NCBI RefSeq assembly: GCF_000982415.1
Contig: NZ_LANI01000003.1
Span: 124,001 to 188,000, forward strand
Direction: 5' to 3'
Origin: Kiloniella litopenaei
GTDB taxonomy: Bacteria > Pseudomonadota > Alphaproteobacteria > Kiloniellales > Kiloniellaceae
Length of the DNA stretch: 64,000 nt
Positions 9,151 through 16,695 of the stretch are shown piece by piece (the first letter of the stretch is position 1; each line of letters opens with the position of its first letter). The notes beneath the pieces were generated by a model, which had not been told where the DNA came from, ran no database searches, and was given only the letters and a program-made list of their open reading frames with translations. The position numbers and the translations under genes were made by a program.

Positions 9151-12100
9151 TTGGTTCAGTTTAACAAACTACGGCTCAGCGGATTCAAATCTTTTGTTGA
9201 TCAGACCGAACTTCTGATCTCTTCCGGCATGACCGGAATTGTTGGCCCGAACGGATGCGGGAAATCCAACCTCGTTGAAGCCCTACGTTGGGTTATGGGC
9301 GAAACATCGGCCAAACGCATGCGTGGCAGTGAAATGGATGATGTTATCTTCGCCGGATCAGCCACGCGCCCCGCAAGAAATATCGCCGAAGTATCATTGT
9401 TACTCGACAATCGAGACAGAACAGCCCCTGCTGCTTTTAACGAATACGATGATATCGAGGTGGTTCGGCGGATATCCCGGGGAAGTGGATCTAACTACAA
9501 GGTTAATGGCAAAGACGTACGCGCCCGTGATGTACAACTATTATTTGCCGATGCCGCCAGTGGATCGCAATCAACAGCACTCGTCAGCCAGGGCCGTATT
9601 GGTGAAATCATCAACGCCAAACCGACCAGTAGACGTGGTCTACTGGAAGAAGCCGCAGGTATTACCGGCTTGCATTCCCGCCGGCACGAGGCCGAGTTGC
9701 GATTACGGGCCGCGGAAACAAATCTTGAACGCCTAGAGGATGTCATAACCACACTGGACGCGCAGCTTCAGGGGTTAAAGAAACAGGCAAGACAAGCGAA
9801 TCGTTACCGCAATCTTGCTCAACTTATTCGACAGCACGAAGCAATCTTGCTGCATTACGAATCAGTTGATGCAAAAAAAGCCCAAAGCGAAGCCCTTGAT
9901 ATATTAAAAGCGGCCCAAAAAGACGTTTCAGAAAAAACGGCTATTACAGCGCAAAAATCCCGTGCCCAAGTTGATGTTGCTGCCAGCTTGCCAACCTTGC
10001 GAGAAACAGAAACATCATACTCCTCAAAACACCAAAGATTACTAATTAATCAGGAAAACTTGCAGCGTGAGGAACAACAGGCAGTTGAGGCGCTCAATAA
10101 ATCAACCGAATTATTATCGCAACTCACCAAGGATCGCGAGCGGGCAACAAATATCAATGCTGATACCCTAGAGGCCGAAGAACGGCTAAAACAAGAAAGA
10201 ACTGTTATCCAGGACAAAAACAAGTCGATCCATACAGACCAACAGGCCCTGGAAAGCGATTGCAAAAAACATGCGCAGACGATTTCAGAAATTGATCGTT
10301 CGATTTCTGAAATCAACAGCCAGATTGCAGCCAACGAAGCACAATCAACAGCTCTGAAAAGGCGCCAAAACGAACAGAAAGAGCTGATAAATCGTCAGTC
10401 TTCTCAATTACGCCAACAAGAAGCACAACACAAACACCTTGTCTCACAGCAAGAAAGTCGCGCAAGTCTTATCGAAGCTGAACGGGATTTGAAAGCTGCA
10501 GAGCAAAAACTTAACCAAGCCAAAGAAGCTCTGGATACACAAGAAAAGGATGTTCAGAGCAAACGACAGTCAGAAGAACAGGCCCGTGATGCCAATCAGG
10601 ATGCCCAAAGTGAATTAAATCAAATTTCTGCTGAAATTCGTGCCCTAAATGAACTCTTGCGGGGCACATCATCCTCTGTGTCTCATCCAATCCTCGATGA
10701 GCTCTCGGTCAAGACTGGCTACGAAAAGGCTTTGGGTGCTGCCCTTGGCGAGGATTTAAATGCAGGCTCCGAAGAAGAAGCCGTCGCTCATTGGCATGAC
10801 ATTCCTTTGCGAACAGATCTTCCTGCACTCCCCGACGGGATAATTCCTCTTCTTAATTTTGTGCACGCGCCGGATCGCCTGCATGCTCGCCTGTCTCAAA
10901 TAGGTCTGGTTGAAACACGCACGATTGATGAAGAGCTTTATAGCCAACTAGCACCGGGCCAAAGACTGGTGTCAAAAGAAGGAACACTATGGCGATGGGA
11001 TGGGTTAACCGTCCGGGACGACGCCCCCTCGGCAGCGGCTGTAAGACTGGAATACAAAAACAGACTAAAGGGATTGGAAAAAGATAAAGCAAAAATAGAA
11101 TCCCGCAGTACAAAGGCAAACAACCATTTCATCGCGACAAAACAAGCCCTTGATAAAAGCCTCGAGGCAGAAAAGCTTGCCCGACAAGCACTCGACACTG
11201 CCCACAACGAAGTCTCTTCAGCCAATAATCACCACACAACCCTAGCGCAAAAACACGCTAAACTCGCATCGCAGCTATCGGCTGTTGAAGAGAACCTGCA
11301 ACGCCTCATCCGCGAAAACCTCGAAGCCAACCAGCGACAAAAAGAAACCCTCGCAGAGATTGAAGCCCTACCTGATCAAAAACAAGAAAAAGAACAACTC
11401 GCCAACTTACAAAAAGAGCTATCCAGGGAACGAAATTTGCTCGGATCTCAACGCGGGAAACTTGAACAGATCAAACGAGATGTACAAACCCGTCGCGAAC
11501 GCCTTGTCAGTATCGAGACTGAATTAGGTTCCTGGTCACGCCGTACAAAAGAAGCCAAACAGTATTTAAGTGAAATCGATATCCGGATTAAGCGGACAGA
11601 AGCTGAAATCGAGATATGGAAAACCAAACCACAGGAAATAAAAAAACAAAAACAAGCCTTGGCCATTGTTATCGCGCAGTCGGAAACAGAAAAAAACAAG
11701 GCATCAGAAATATTACGCTCTGCTGAACTGGAACAAGCCGAAGCAGACAGACAGTTGAGAGAATCCGAGCATCTTCTCGCACAAGCCCGGGAAGCCATGA
11801 TCCGAGCAGAATCTACGGTTGAACAAAACAAGCAGACAATGGCGATTTTGATCGACCGCGTACGGGAACGTTTGGGCTGTTCCCTGGAAAAGGCGCTATC
11901 CATTGCAGATATTCAGATCGGCGAGGATCTGCCGCCCCGGGATGACGTCACACGAAAACACGACCGCCTCACGAACGAGCGTAATAACATGGGCCCTGTA
12001 AATCTCCGTGCAGAGCAAGAGGCAGAAGAACTAGACCTGCAAATAAAAGGCATGCTGAACGATAAGGAAGACCTTTTACTTGCCATAGGAAAACTCAGAC

Positions 12101-12624
12101 AGGGCATTGCCAATCTCAACAAAGAAGGACGCGAGCGGCTTTTAAAAGCATTTGATCGCGTCAATGCACACTTTTCCGATCTTTTTGTCAGGCTCTTTGG
12201 CGGGGGTCGCGCGCACCTTACTCTCACCGAGGCAGAGGATCCTTTGCAGGCCGGGTTAGAAATAATGGCGAGCCCCCCGGGAAAACGCCTGCAAGTCATG
12301 TCACTTCTATCGGGTGGCGAACAGGCTTTGACAGCCCTTTCACTTCTGTTTGCCGTTTTCCTGACCAATCCGGCCCCTATTTGCGTCCTGGACGAGGTTG
12401 ATGCACCACTCGACGATGCCAATGTTGATCGGTTTTGCAAACTGGTCGAAGAGCTTGTTCACAGTACTTCAACCCGTTTTCTTATTATCTCGCATCACCG
12501 CATGACCATGGCACGGGTACGGCGCCTGTTTGGCGTCACAATGAGTGAACGGGGGGTTAGTCAACTGGTTTCGGTTAATCTGGAAGCTGCTGATGACTTG
12601 ATGGAAAAGAAACAACAAAGCTAA
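9151..12624 (+). CDS. smc: Chromosome segregation protein SMC
   Basis: Condensin ATPase that organises and helps segregate the chromosome. The N-terminal ATPase head has Walker A GPNGCGKSN at residues 32-40. Two long coiled coils (about 165-500 and 650-990) flank a hinge region centred near residues 505-640. The C-terminal head shows the LSGGEQALTALSLLFAVF signature followed by Walker B CVLDEVDAPLDDANV. Length 1157 is normal for alphaproteobacterial SMC. The start is TTG at 9151, with AGGGA about ten bases upstream and the family-typical beginning VQFNKLRLSGFKSFVD. ScpA and ScpB are not in the window. Confidence 0.96.
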   Translation: MVQFNKLRLSGFKSFVDQTELLISSGMTGIVGPNGCGKSNLVEALRWVMGETSAKRMRGSEMDDVIFAGSATRPARNIAEVSLLLDNRDRTAPAAFNEYDDIEVVRRISRGSGSNYKVNGKDVRARDVQLLFADAASGSQSTALVSQGRIGEIINAKPTSRRGLLEEAAGITGLHSRRHEAELRLRAAETNLERLEDVITTLDAQLQGLKKQARQANRYRNLAQLIRQHEAILLHYESVDAKKAQSEALDILKAAQKDVSEKTAITAQKSRAQVDVAASLPTLRETETSYSSKHQRLLINQENLQREEQQAVEALNKSTELLSQLTKDRERATNINADTLEAEERLKQERTVIQDKNKSIHTDQQALESDCKKHAQTISEIDRSISEINSQIAANEAQSTALKRRQNEQKELINRQSSQLRQQEAQHKHLVSQQESRASLIEAERDLKAAEQKLNQAKEALDTQEKDVQSKRQSEEQARDANQDAQSELNQISAEIRALNELLRGTSSSVSHPILDELSVKTGYEKALGAALGEDLNAGSEEEAVAHWHDIPLRTDLPALPDGIIPLLNFVHAPDRLHARLSQIGLVETRTIDEELYSQLAPGQRLVSKEGTLWRWDGLTVRDDAPSAAAVRLEYKNRLKGLEKDKAKIESRSTKANNHFIATKQALDKSLEAEKLARQALDTAHNEVSSANNHHTTLAQKHAKLASQLSAVEENLQRLIRENLEANQRQKETLAEIEALPDQKQEKEQLANLQKELSRERNLLGSQRGKLEQIKRDVQTRRERLVSIETELGSWSRRTKEAKQYLSEIDIRIKRTEAEIEIWKTKPQEIKKQKQALAIVIAQSETEKNKASEILRSAELEQAEADRQLRESEHLLAQAREAMIRAESTVEQNKQTMAILIDRVRERLGCSLEKALSIADIQIGEDLPPRDDVTRKHDRLTNERNNMGPVNLRAEQEAEELDLQIKGMLNDKEDLLLAIGKLRQGIANLNKEGRERLLKAFDRVNAHFSDLFVRLFGGGRAHLTLTEAEDPLQAGLEIMASPPGKRLQVMSLLSGGEQALTALSLLFAVFLTNPAPICVLDEVDAPLDDANVDRFCKLVEELVHSTSTRFLIISHHRMTMARVRRLFGVTMSERGVSQLVSVNLEAADDLMEKKQQS

Positions 12625-12802
12625 TCCCAGTGATTTGGTCAGTTATTTCACAGTCAGTGTTTTCGCGCATGCACAATAAAGCCATTCTCTTTCAAAATCT
12701 TAAGACAGGCTAACTGCTGACAAAAACCTTGATCCCTTTAGCTCAGAGAGGATATGAACAGGGACCCATTGGAATTAGGTCAAAATCATGGCTGATTCTT
12801 TC

Positions 12803-12832
12803 TTGACATAACTATGATGCTCCACGTATGTT
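12803..12832 (+). promoter_or_regulatory. Predicted sigma-70-type promoter of the F0 operon
   Basis: TTGACA at 12803-12808, an 18-base spacer, then TATGTT at 12827-12832, about 60 bases before the atpI start. This is the best -35/-10 pair in the 270-base gap between smc and atpI; the rest of that gap shows nothing else I can name. Confidence 0.65.
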
Positions 12833-12894
12833 GCGCCCGCGTTTAACAGGTGCTACTTCAGCTCAAATGGTAGCCATCAGGAAGGCTTAACTAA

Positions 12895-13239
12895 ATGCCG
12901 GAACCTGAAGATCGTTCGTCTTTGACGGACCTGGATAAAAGACTGCGCGCGGCTCGCGAGCGTCAAAATCAGGTAAACAAGCCTGAATCCAGTAACCGAG
13001 CTGATGCAGCAAGCGGTATGGCGGTCGGTTTCCGCATATCGGTTGAAATAGTTGCAGCCCTGATAATGGGGTTCGGGATAGGATACTATCTTGATCACTT
13101 ATTGGGGACAAAACCTTGGTTGATGATTGTATTCTTCTTCCTTGGTATCGGGGCAGCCTTTGCCAATGTGGTTCGGGTTGCTAAACAGTTAGAAAACAAA
13201 AAGCGTTTTCGCGAAGATCGCGAAGATCGCGCAGAGTAA
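12895..13239 (+). CDS. atpI: ATP synthase assembly protein AtpI/AtpZ family
   Basis: Small membrane protein that heads F0 operons and assists c-ring assembly in this family. A charged N-terminal region of about 45 residues is followed by two membrane segments, VEIVAALIMGFGIGYYL and LMIVFFFLGIGAAFANVV, joined by the DHLLGTKPW turn typical of the family. The tail REDREDRAE comes from a 9-bp tandem duplication in the DNA. At 114 residues it is normal. It lies 18 bases before atpB and opens the F0 operon. Confidence 0.92.
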   Translation: MPEPEDRSSLTDLDKRLRAARERQNQVNKPESSNRADAASGMAVGFRISVEIVAALIMGFGIGYYLDHLLGTKPWLMIVFFFLGIGAAFANVVRVAKQLENKKRFREDREDRAE

Positions 13240-13257
13240 AATTAGAGGGGAAGGCTC

Positions 13258-13992
13258 GTGGCATCAGGTTCAATCGACCCAATGCACCAGTTTGAGGTAA
13301 CAACTCTTTTACCAATCCAACTAGGTAATTACGATATCTCCTTTACCAACTCAGCACTGTTTATGTCGCTGAGCGTTCTACTCGTAACAATTTTCCTTGT
13401 AGGATCAACACGCGGGCGTGCACTTGTTCCCGGTCGTTGGCAAAGCATGGCGGAAATGAGCTATGAGATGGTTGCGAACCTTCTCCGGGATAACGTCGGC
13501 TCTGCCGGACGTCAGTACTTCCCGTTTGTCTTCACACTGTTCATGTTTATCCTTTTTGGAAACGTAATCGGTCTCGTACCGGGAACCTTTACCTTCACCA
13601 GCCATATTGTCGTTACTTTTGCGATGGCAATGATCATTTTTGTGGCAGTGACTGTAATCGGGTTCGCCCGCCACGGAGCAGGTTTTCTTCGTCTGTTCTT
13701 CCCACATGGTGCGCCATTGTGGACGGCTGTGATCCTCATCCCGATCGAACTGGTTTCTTACCTTTCACGACCCATCAGCCTTTCTGTTCGTTTGTTTGCG
13801 AACATGGTTGTTGGCCACGTTCTTTTGAAGGTCATCGCTGGCTTTGTCATCATGCTCGGTGTATTTGGGTTTATCCCACTCGGCGTGCTTGTTGGTATTA
13901 CAGCTTTGGAATTCCTGGTGGCGGCTTTACAAGCGTATGTCTTCACCATTCTGACTTGTATCTACCTGCATGATGCGATCCATCTGCACTAA
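13258..13992 (+). CDS. atpB: F0 ATP synthase subunit a
   Basis: Membrane stator subunit carrying the proton half-channels of ATP synthase. It has five or more hydrophobic segments; the essential arginine is in the conserved SLSVRLFANMVVGH segment, and the late segment LEFLVAALQAYVFTIL carries the conserved glutamine. GTG start at 13258 with GAGGGGAAGG just upstream. Length 244 fits alphaproteobacterial subunit a. It is second in the F0 operon. Confidence 0.97.
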   Translation: MASGSIDPMHQFEVTTLLPIQLGNYDISFTNSALFMSLSVLLVTIFLVGSTRGRALVPGRWQSMAEMSYEMVANLLRDNVGSAGRQYFPFVFTLFMFILFGNVIGLVPGTFTFTSHIVVTFAMAMIIFVAVTVIGFARHGAGFLRLFFPHGAPLWTAVILIPIELVSYLSRPISLSVRLFANMVVGHVLLKVIAGFVIMLGVFGFIPLGVLVGITALEFLVAALQAYVFTILTCIYLHDAIHLH

Positions 13993-14059
13993 GATCTTTT
14001 CGGAAATCGTAACTTTTTTATCTATCTAACGCACAAGCGTTATAAGGAGCTTGAGAATT

Positions 14060-14287
14060 ATGGAAGCAGAAGCTGCAAAACTGATTGGTGCTGGTCTTGC
14101 TACTCTTGGTATGATTGGTGCAGGTGTTGGTGTTGGTAACGTATGGGCTAGCTACTTCCAGTCCATCGCACGCAACCCAGCGTCTAAAGACGAAATTGGT
14201 GCGAACATCTGGATTGGCTTTGCTGTTACAGAAGCGATCGCACTGTTCTCTCTACTAGTTGCTCTGATCCTTCTGTTCGTAGCTTAA
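14060..14287 (+). CDS. atpE: F0 ATP synthase subunit c
   Basis: Ring-forming proteolipid of ATP synthase: two transmembrane helices joined by the polar loop ARNPAS. The proton-carrying carboxylate is Glu58 in FAVTEAIALF. ATG 14060 is preferred, placing AAGGAG about ten bases upstream and giving the usual 75 residues; an in-frame TTG at 14051 is too close to that site. The second helix lacks the extra polar residues typical of Na+-binding c subunits, which suggests H+ coupling. Confidence 0.97.
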   Translation: MEAEAAKLIGAGLATLGMIGAGVGVGNVWASYFQSIARNPASKDEIGANIWIGFAVTEAIALFSLLVALILLFVA

Positions 14288-14301
14288 TTGGAACAGATTG
14301 T

Positions 14302-14370
14302 TAGGCCGATATTCTCAGATACCCTGTTGGGTGTTTGGTAGTATGTCGGCCTATCAGACTTTTATCTGAT
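14302..14370. other. Structured spacer between atpE and atpF'
   Basis: TAGGCCGA (14302-14309) pairs with TCGGCCTA (14346-14353); inside lies ACCC-TGTT-GGGT (14321-14332), and directly after lies ATCAGA with TCTGAT (14353-14358 and 14365-14370). No long T run follows, so it is not an obvious full terminator. It could limit expression of the b subunits relative to the multi-copy c subunit, by partial termination or mRNA processing. That role is inference. Confidence 0.55.
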
Positions 14371-14404
14371 CCGATTTTGATAACTGAACAAGGCGTGTAG
14401 CACG

Positions 14405-14899
14405 ATGCCACAATTTGAACAAATCGATACGTTCGTAGGCCAAATCTTTTGGCTTATCGTTACCTTCGGTGTGCTCTACTTCCTGATGGCCAAGGTTGCT
14501 TTGCCACGTCTGGCCTCGATTTTGGAAGAGCGCGAAAATAGAGTTTCTGGTGATCTGGAAAAAGCAGAACGCCTGAAGCAAGAAGCGGAAGAAGTCCTTA
14601 CGGACTATCAGAAAGCTATTGCTGATGCGCGTGCTTCTGCTGTTGCCGCTCTGAAAGAATCTGCGGATGAAATCGCAGCCACTAGCGCCAAGCGCCAGGC
14701 TGAATTTGATGCCCAGCTTTCGGAAAAGGTTCAGATTGCCGAAGACAAAATTAATGCTGCTCGTAGCGAAGCTATGGGTCACATTAAGGATGTTGCCAAA
14801 GACGTTGCCGCTGCCGCGACAAGTAAACTGCTTGGTACTGATGTAACCGACGCTAAGCTCAGCAAGGCTGTTGACGAAGCACTAGGGGAGCAGAACTAA
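14405..14899 (+). CDS. atpX: F0 ATP synthase subunit b' (second b-type subunit)
   Basis: Peripheral stalk subunit. One N-terminal membrane segment (about residues 11-30, IFWLIVTFGVLYFLMAKVAL) is followed by a long Glu/Lys/Ala-rich helix that links F0 to F1. Phototrophs and alphaproteobacteria commonly carry two diverged b subunits, with b' before b, as here; elsewhere the gene is also called atpF' or atpG. The next gene begins two bases after its stop, so the pair is tightly coupled. Confidence 0.93.
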   Translation: MPQFEQIDTFVGQIFWLIVTFGVLYFLMAKVALPRLASILEERENRVSGDLEKAERLKQEAEEVLTDYQKAIADARASAVAALKESADEIAATSAKRQAEFDAQLSEKVQIAEDKINAARSEAMGHIKDVAKDVAAAATSKLLGTDVTDAKLSKAVDEALGEQN

Positions 14900-14901
14900 T
14901 C

Positions 14902-15390
14902 ATGGAATTACTTCAAAATCCTACACTTTGGGTTGGCGTTGCCTTTGCTATCTTTATTCTTCTTGTCGTAACAAAAGGCGGGAAGAGTATTGTTGCAGGA
15001 TTAGACGCACGCGGTGAAGCCATTCGCAAGACACTCGAAGAAGCTCAAAATCTTCGTGAAGAAGCGCAAAAAACACTGGCTGAATACAAGCGCAAGCAAC
15101 GTGATGCACTAAAAGAAGCCGAAGAGATCATTGAACATGCGAAGCAAGAAGCAAAGCGTGTTCAAGAAGAAGCTGCGGCTGATTTAGAAGAATCACTAAA
15201 ACGTCGCGAACAACAAGCCATGGACAAAATCGCTCAGGCAGAAACAGCTGCGTTGAACGAAGTTCGTGATCAGGCCGTTGATGTTGCAATCACAGCAACC
15301 AGAAACATTCTGGCTGGCAGCATGACCAAGGCAAAAGCCAAATCATTAATGGATGATTCCATTAGTGCACTTGGTGAGAAGTTTCATTGA
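14902..15390 (+). CDS. atpF: F0 ATP synthase subunit b
   Basis: Peripheral stalk subunit that pairs with b'. A single N-terminal hydrophobic segment (LWVGVAFAIFILLVV, about residues 9-23) is followed by a continuous charged coiled-coil helix. At 162 residues it is normal. It ends the F0 operon and is followed by a terminator; the F1 genes (atpHAGDC) are not here, as is usual for alphaproteobacteria, where F0 and F1 are in separate operons. Confidence 0.95.
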   Translation: MELLQNPTLWVGVAFAIFILLVVTKGGKSIVAGLDARGEAIRKTLEEAQNLREEAQKTLAEYKRKQRDALKEAEEIIEHAKQEAKRVQEEAAADLEESLKRREQQAMDKIAQAETAALNEVRDQAVDVAITATRNILAGSMTKAKAKSLMDDSISALGEKFH

Positions 15391-15413
15391 TCTCTAGCGA
15401 GATTAAGCAAATT

Positions 15414-15443
15414 AAAACCGGCTCTTACGAGCCGGTTTTTTTG
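15414..15443 (+). terminator. Rho-independent terminator of the F0 operon
   Basis: A perfect 11-bp stem AAAACCGGCTC/GAGCCGGTTTT (15414-15424, 15429-15439) with loop TTAC and a T-rich tail. The remaining sequence up to 15604 shows no gene. Confidence 0.92.
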
Positions 15444-15604
15444 TGTCTGTTTTTACCATAGAAAAGATTACGCCTAGCTGGAAAGTTGGTTCCTGCGTTT
15501 TATCGGATAAAACTTAAACAAAAGATCCCCGGTCTAGATACCAGATCTTATCGACACGACAATTCTTCTACCCCTCATACTAAATAACTCATCGTCGTGA
15601 GGTC

Positions 15605-16375
15605 CTAGACCTTAAGAGAAACAATCTCTTTAACATTGGAATTATGCGCGACGAGCACATGCGATGCGGGCACCTTGTTCCACCCTTCTTGATCATCCGT
15701 TAATGGCTCGGAAACGACCACCAGATCGCCGTCTTTATATCGCCAGTACAATGATGGGGCAAAACGATCACTGGAATGCCTGAGGCAATAAAGGCGATCA
15801 CCATCTGTTATCGCCATCGTGCAGCGAAACGGCTCTGTAATGTTTCGTTCAGCCTGTAGTGTCTCCACAGTCTCGACCATCTTGCGAATTGCATTAACCG
15901 GATTTTCTTCTAGGCCAAAGTTAAACAACATATAAAACAGGGCCTCACTGTCTGTTGTCCCCATACGTTTTGTATAGTGTTCATCGGTGATAAATGCCTC
16001 TAGCGGTCGCCTGAACTGTTCATAGCCCCCAACCTGGCCATTATGCATCCCCATCCAATGCTTATAGGAAAAGGGATGACAATTAGCGCGGGATGTTGCG
16101 GTTCCTGTAGAAGCCCTAACATGAGCAAAAAAATGCGATGATCGAATCTGGGATGCCAAGTGCTGTAGGTTACAGTCATTCCAGGCAGGCATTGTTTCTC
16201 TGTACAGACCCGGTTCTTCCCGCTGTCCATACCAACCCACACCGAAACCGTCCCCGTTTGTCGCAACTTTCGCTTCAACAGCATGTTGTGATTGTTCCAC
16301 AAGGGAATGTTGCGGTTTAAAAAGTAACTCTTCCAAGAAAATTTCTTGTCCAGAATAGGCCAGCCAACGGCACAT
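15605..16375 (-). CDS. Class II glutamine amidotransferase (YafJ-like)
   Basis: Ntn-hydrolase-fold glutaminase domain protein. The start is set at 16375, because processing of this Met gives Cys2 as the N-terminal nucleophile in MCRWLAYSG, the hallmark of the class; the frame continues upstream but those residues are not conserved. Other family patches are TNGDGFGVGWYG, the FAHVRASTGT strand, the NCHPFSYKHWMGMHNG segment and GTTDSEALFYML. It is a stand-alone glutaminase domain of 256 residues with no synthase partner nearby, so the acceptor substrate is unknown. Confidence 0.9.
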   Translation of the reverse strand: MCRWLAYSGQEIFLEELLFKPQHSLVEQSQHAVEAKVATNGDGFGVGWYGQREEPGLYRETMPAWNDCNLQHLASQIRSSHFFAHVRASTGTATSRANCHPFSYKHWMGMHNGQVGGYEQFRRPLEAFITDEHYTKRMGTTDSEALFYMLFNFGLEENPVNAIRKMVETVETLQAERNITEPFRCTMAITDGDRLYCLRHSSDRFAPSLYWRYKDGDLVVVSEPLTDDQEGWNKVPASHVLVAHNSNVKEIVSLKV

Positions 16376-16504
16376 TAAGTTTCTCCAAATTACAAAGGGC
16401 AGAGAAAAATTGCTCTTGAGCCCCAACAGAGTATGGGAAATATATCAAAAGAATGACCTTATGTTACCTACATTCAATGTATCAGCAATAGACATCTTGA
16501 TTAT

Positions 16505-16545
16505 TATAAAATAAAAAAAGGAGTTCGTGTTTACACACGAACTCC
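16505..16545 (-). terminator. Rho-independent terminator of the gcv transcript
   Basis: Read on the minus strand, a perfect 11-bp stem GGAGTTCGTGT/ACACGAACTCC (16535-16545 with 16520-16530) with a four-base loop runs straight into seven T residues. It ends both the gcvT-gcvH-gcvP transcript and the structured RNA region before it. Confidence 0.9.
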
Positions 16546-16694
16546 AGTCCCAGCAATGGACGGGAACAGGGTGCGGCCCTATCCCAAGTATGTCAGGCCG
16601 TCCCTTGCCTAACATACACGCCCTATGAGGACGGAGAGATCAGATTTAACGAGACACCCAGCAATGGTCCCATCTGGTCTCTCCGCTATAGCGG
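16512..16694 (-). ncRNA. Structured 3'-UTR or small RNA downstream of gcvP (unclassified)
   Basis: About 180 bases between the gcvP stop and the terminator fold, on the minus strand, into a chain of hairpins. In order: the palindrome CCGCTATAGCGG (16683-16694); a 13-bp stem with one mismatch (16672-16684 with 16633-16645) that encloses a smaller hairpin; an 11-bp stem (16607-16617 with 16588-16598); an 8-bp GGGA/AGGG stem with a bulge (16562-16585); a short hairpin; and the terminator. Two separate hairpins expose the same seven-base loop ATTGCTG closed by CC/GG (loops at 16659-16665 and 16551-16557). No reading frame explains it. I cannot match it to a known RNA family from memory. Confidence 0.6.
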
Positions 16695-16695
16695 C

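Noticed and set aside
9239-9736. 165-codon plus-strand frame inside smc
   Set aside because: It lies wholly inside the 5' part of smc in another frame and its translation resembles no family; smc is certain there.
16512-16694. Possible 6S or SRP RNA
   Set aside because: 6S RNA would be one long rod with paired ends and SRP RNA has a GGAAG-type loop; this region is a row of separate hairpins with neither feature.
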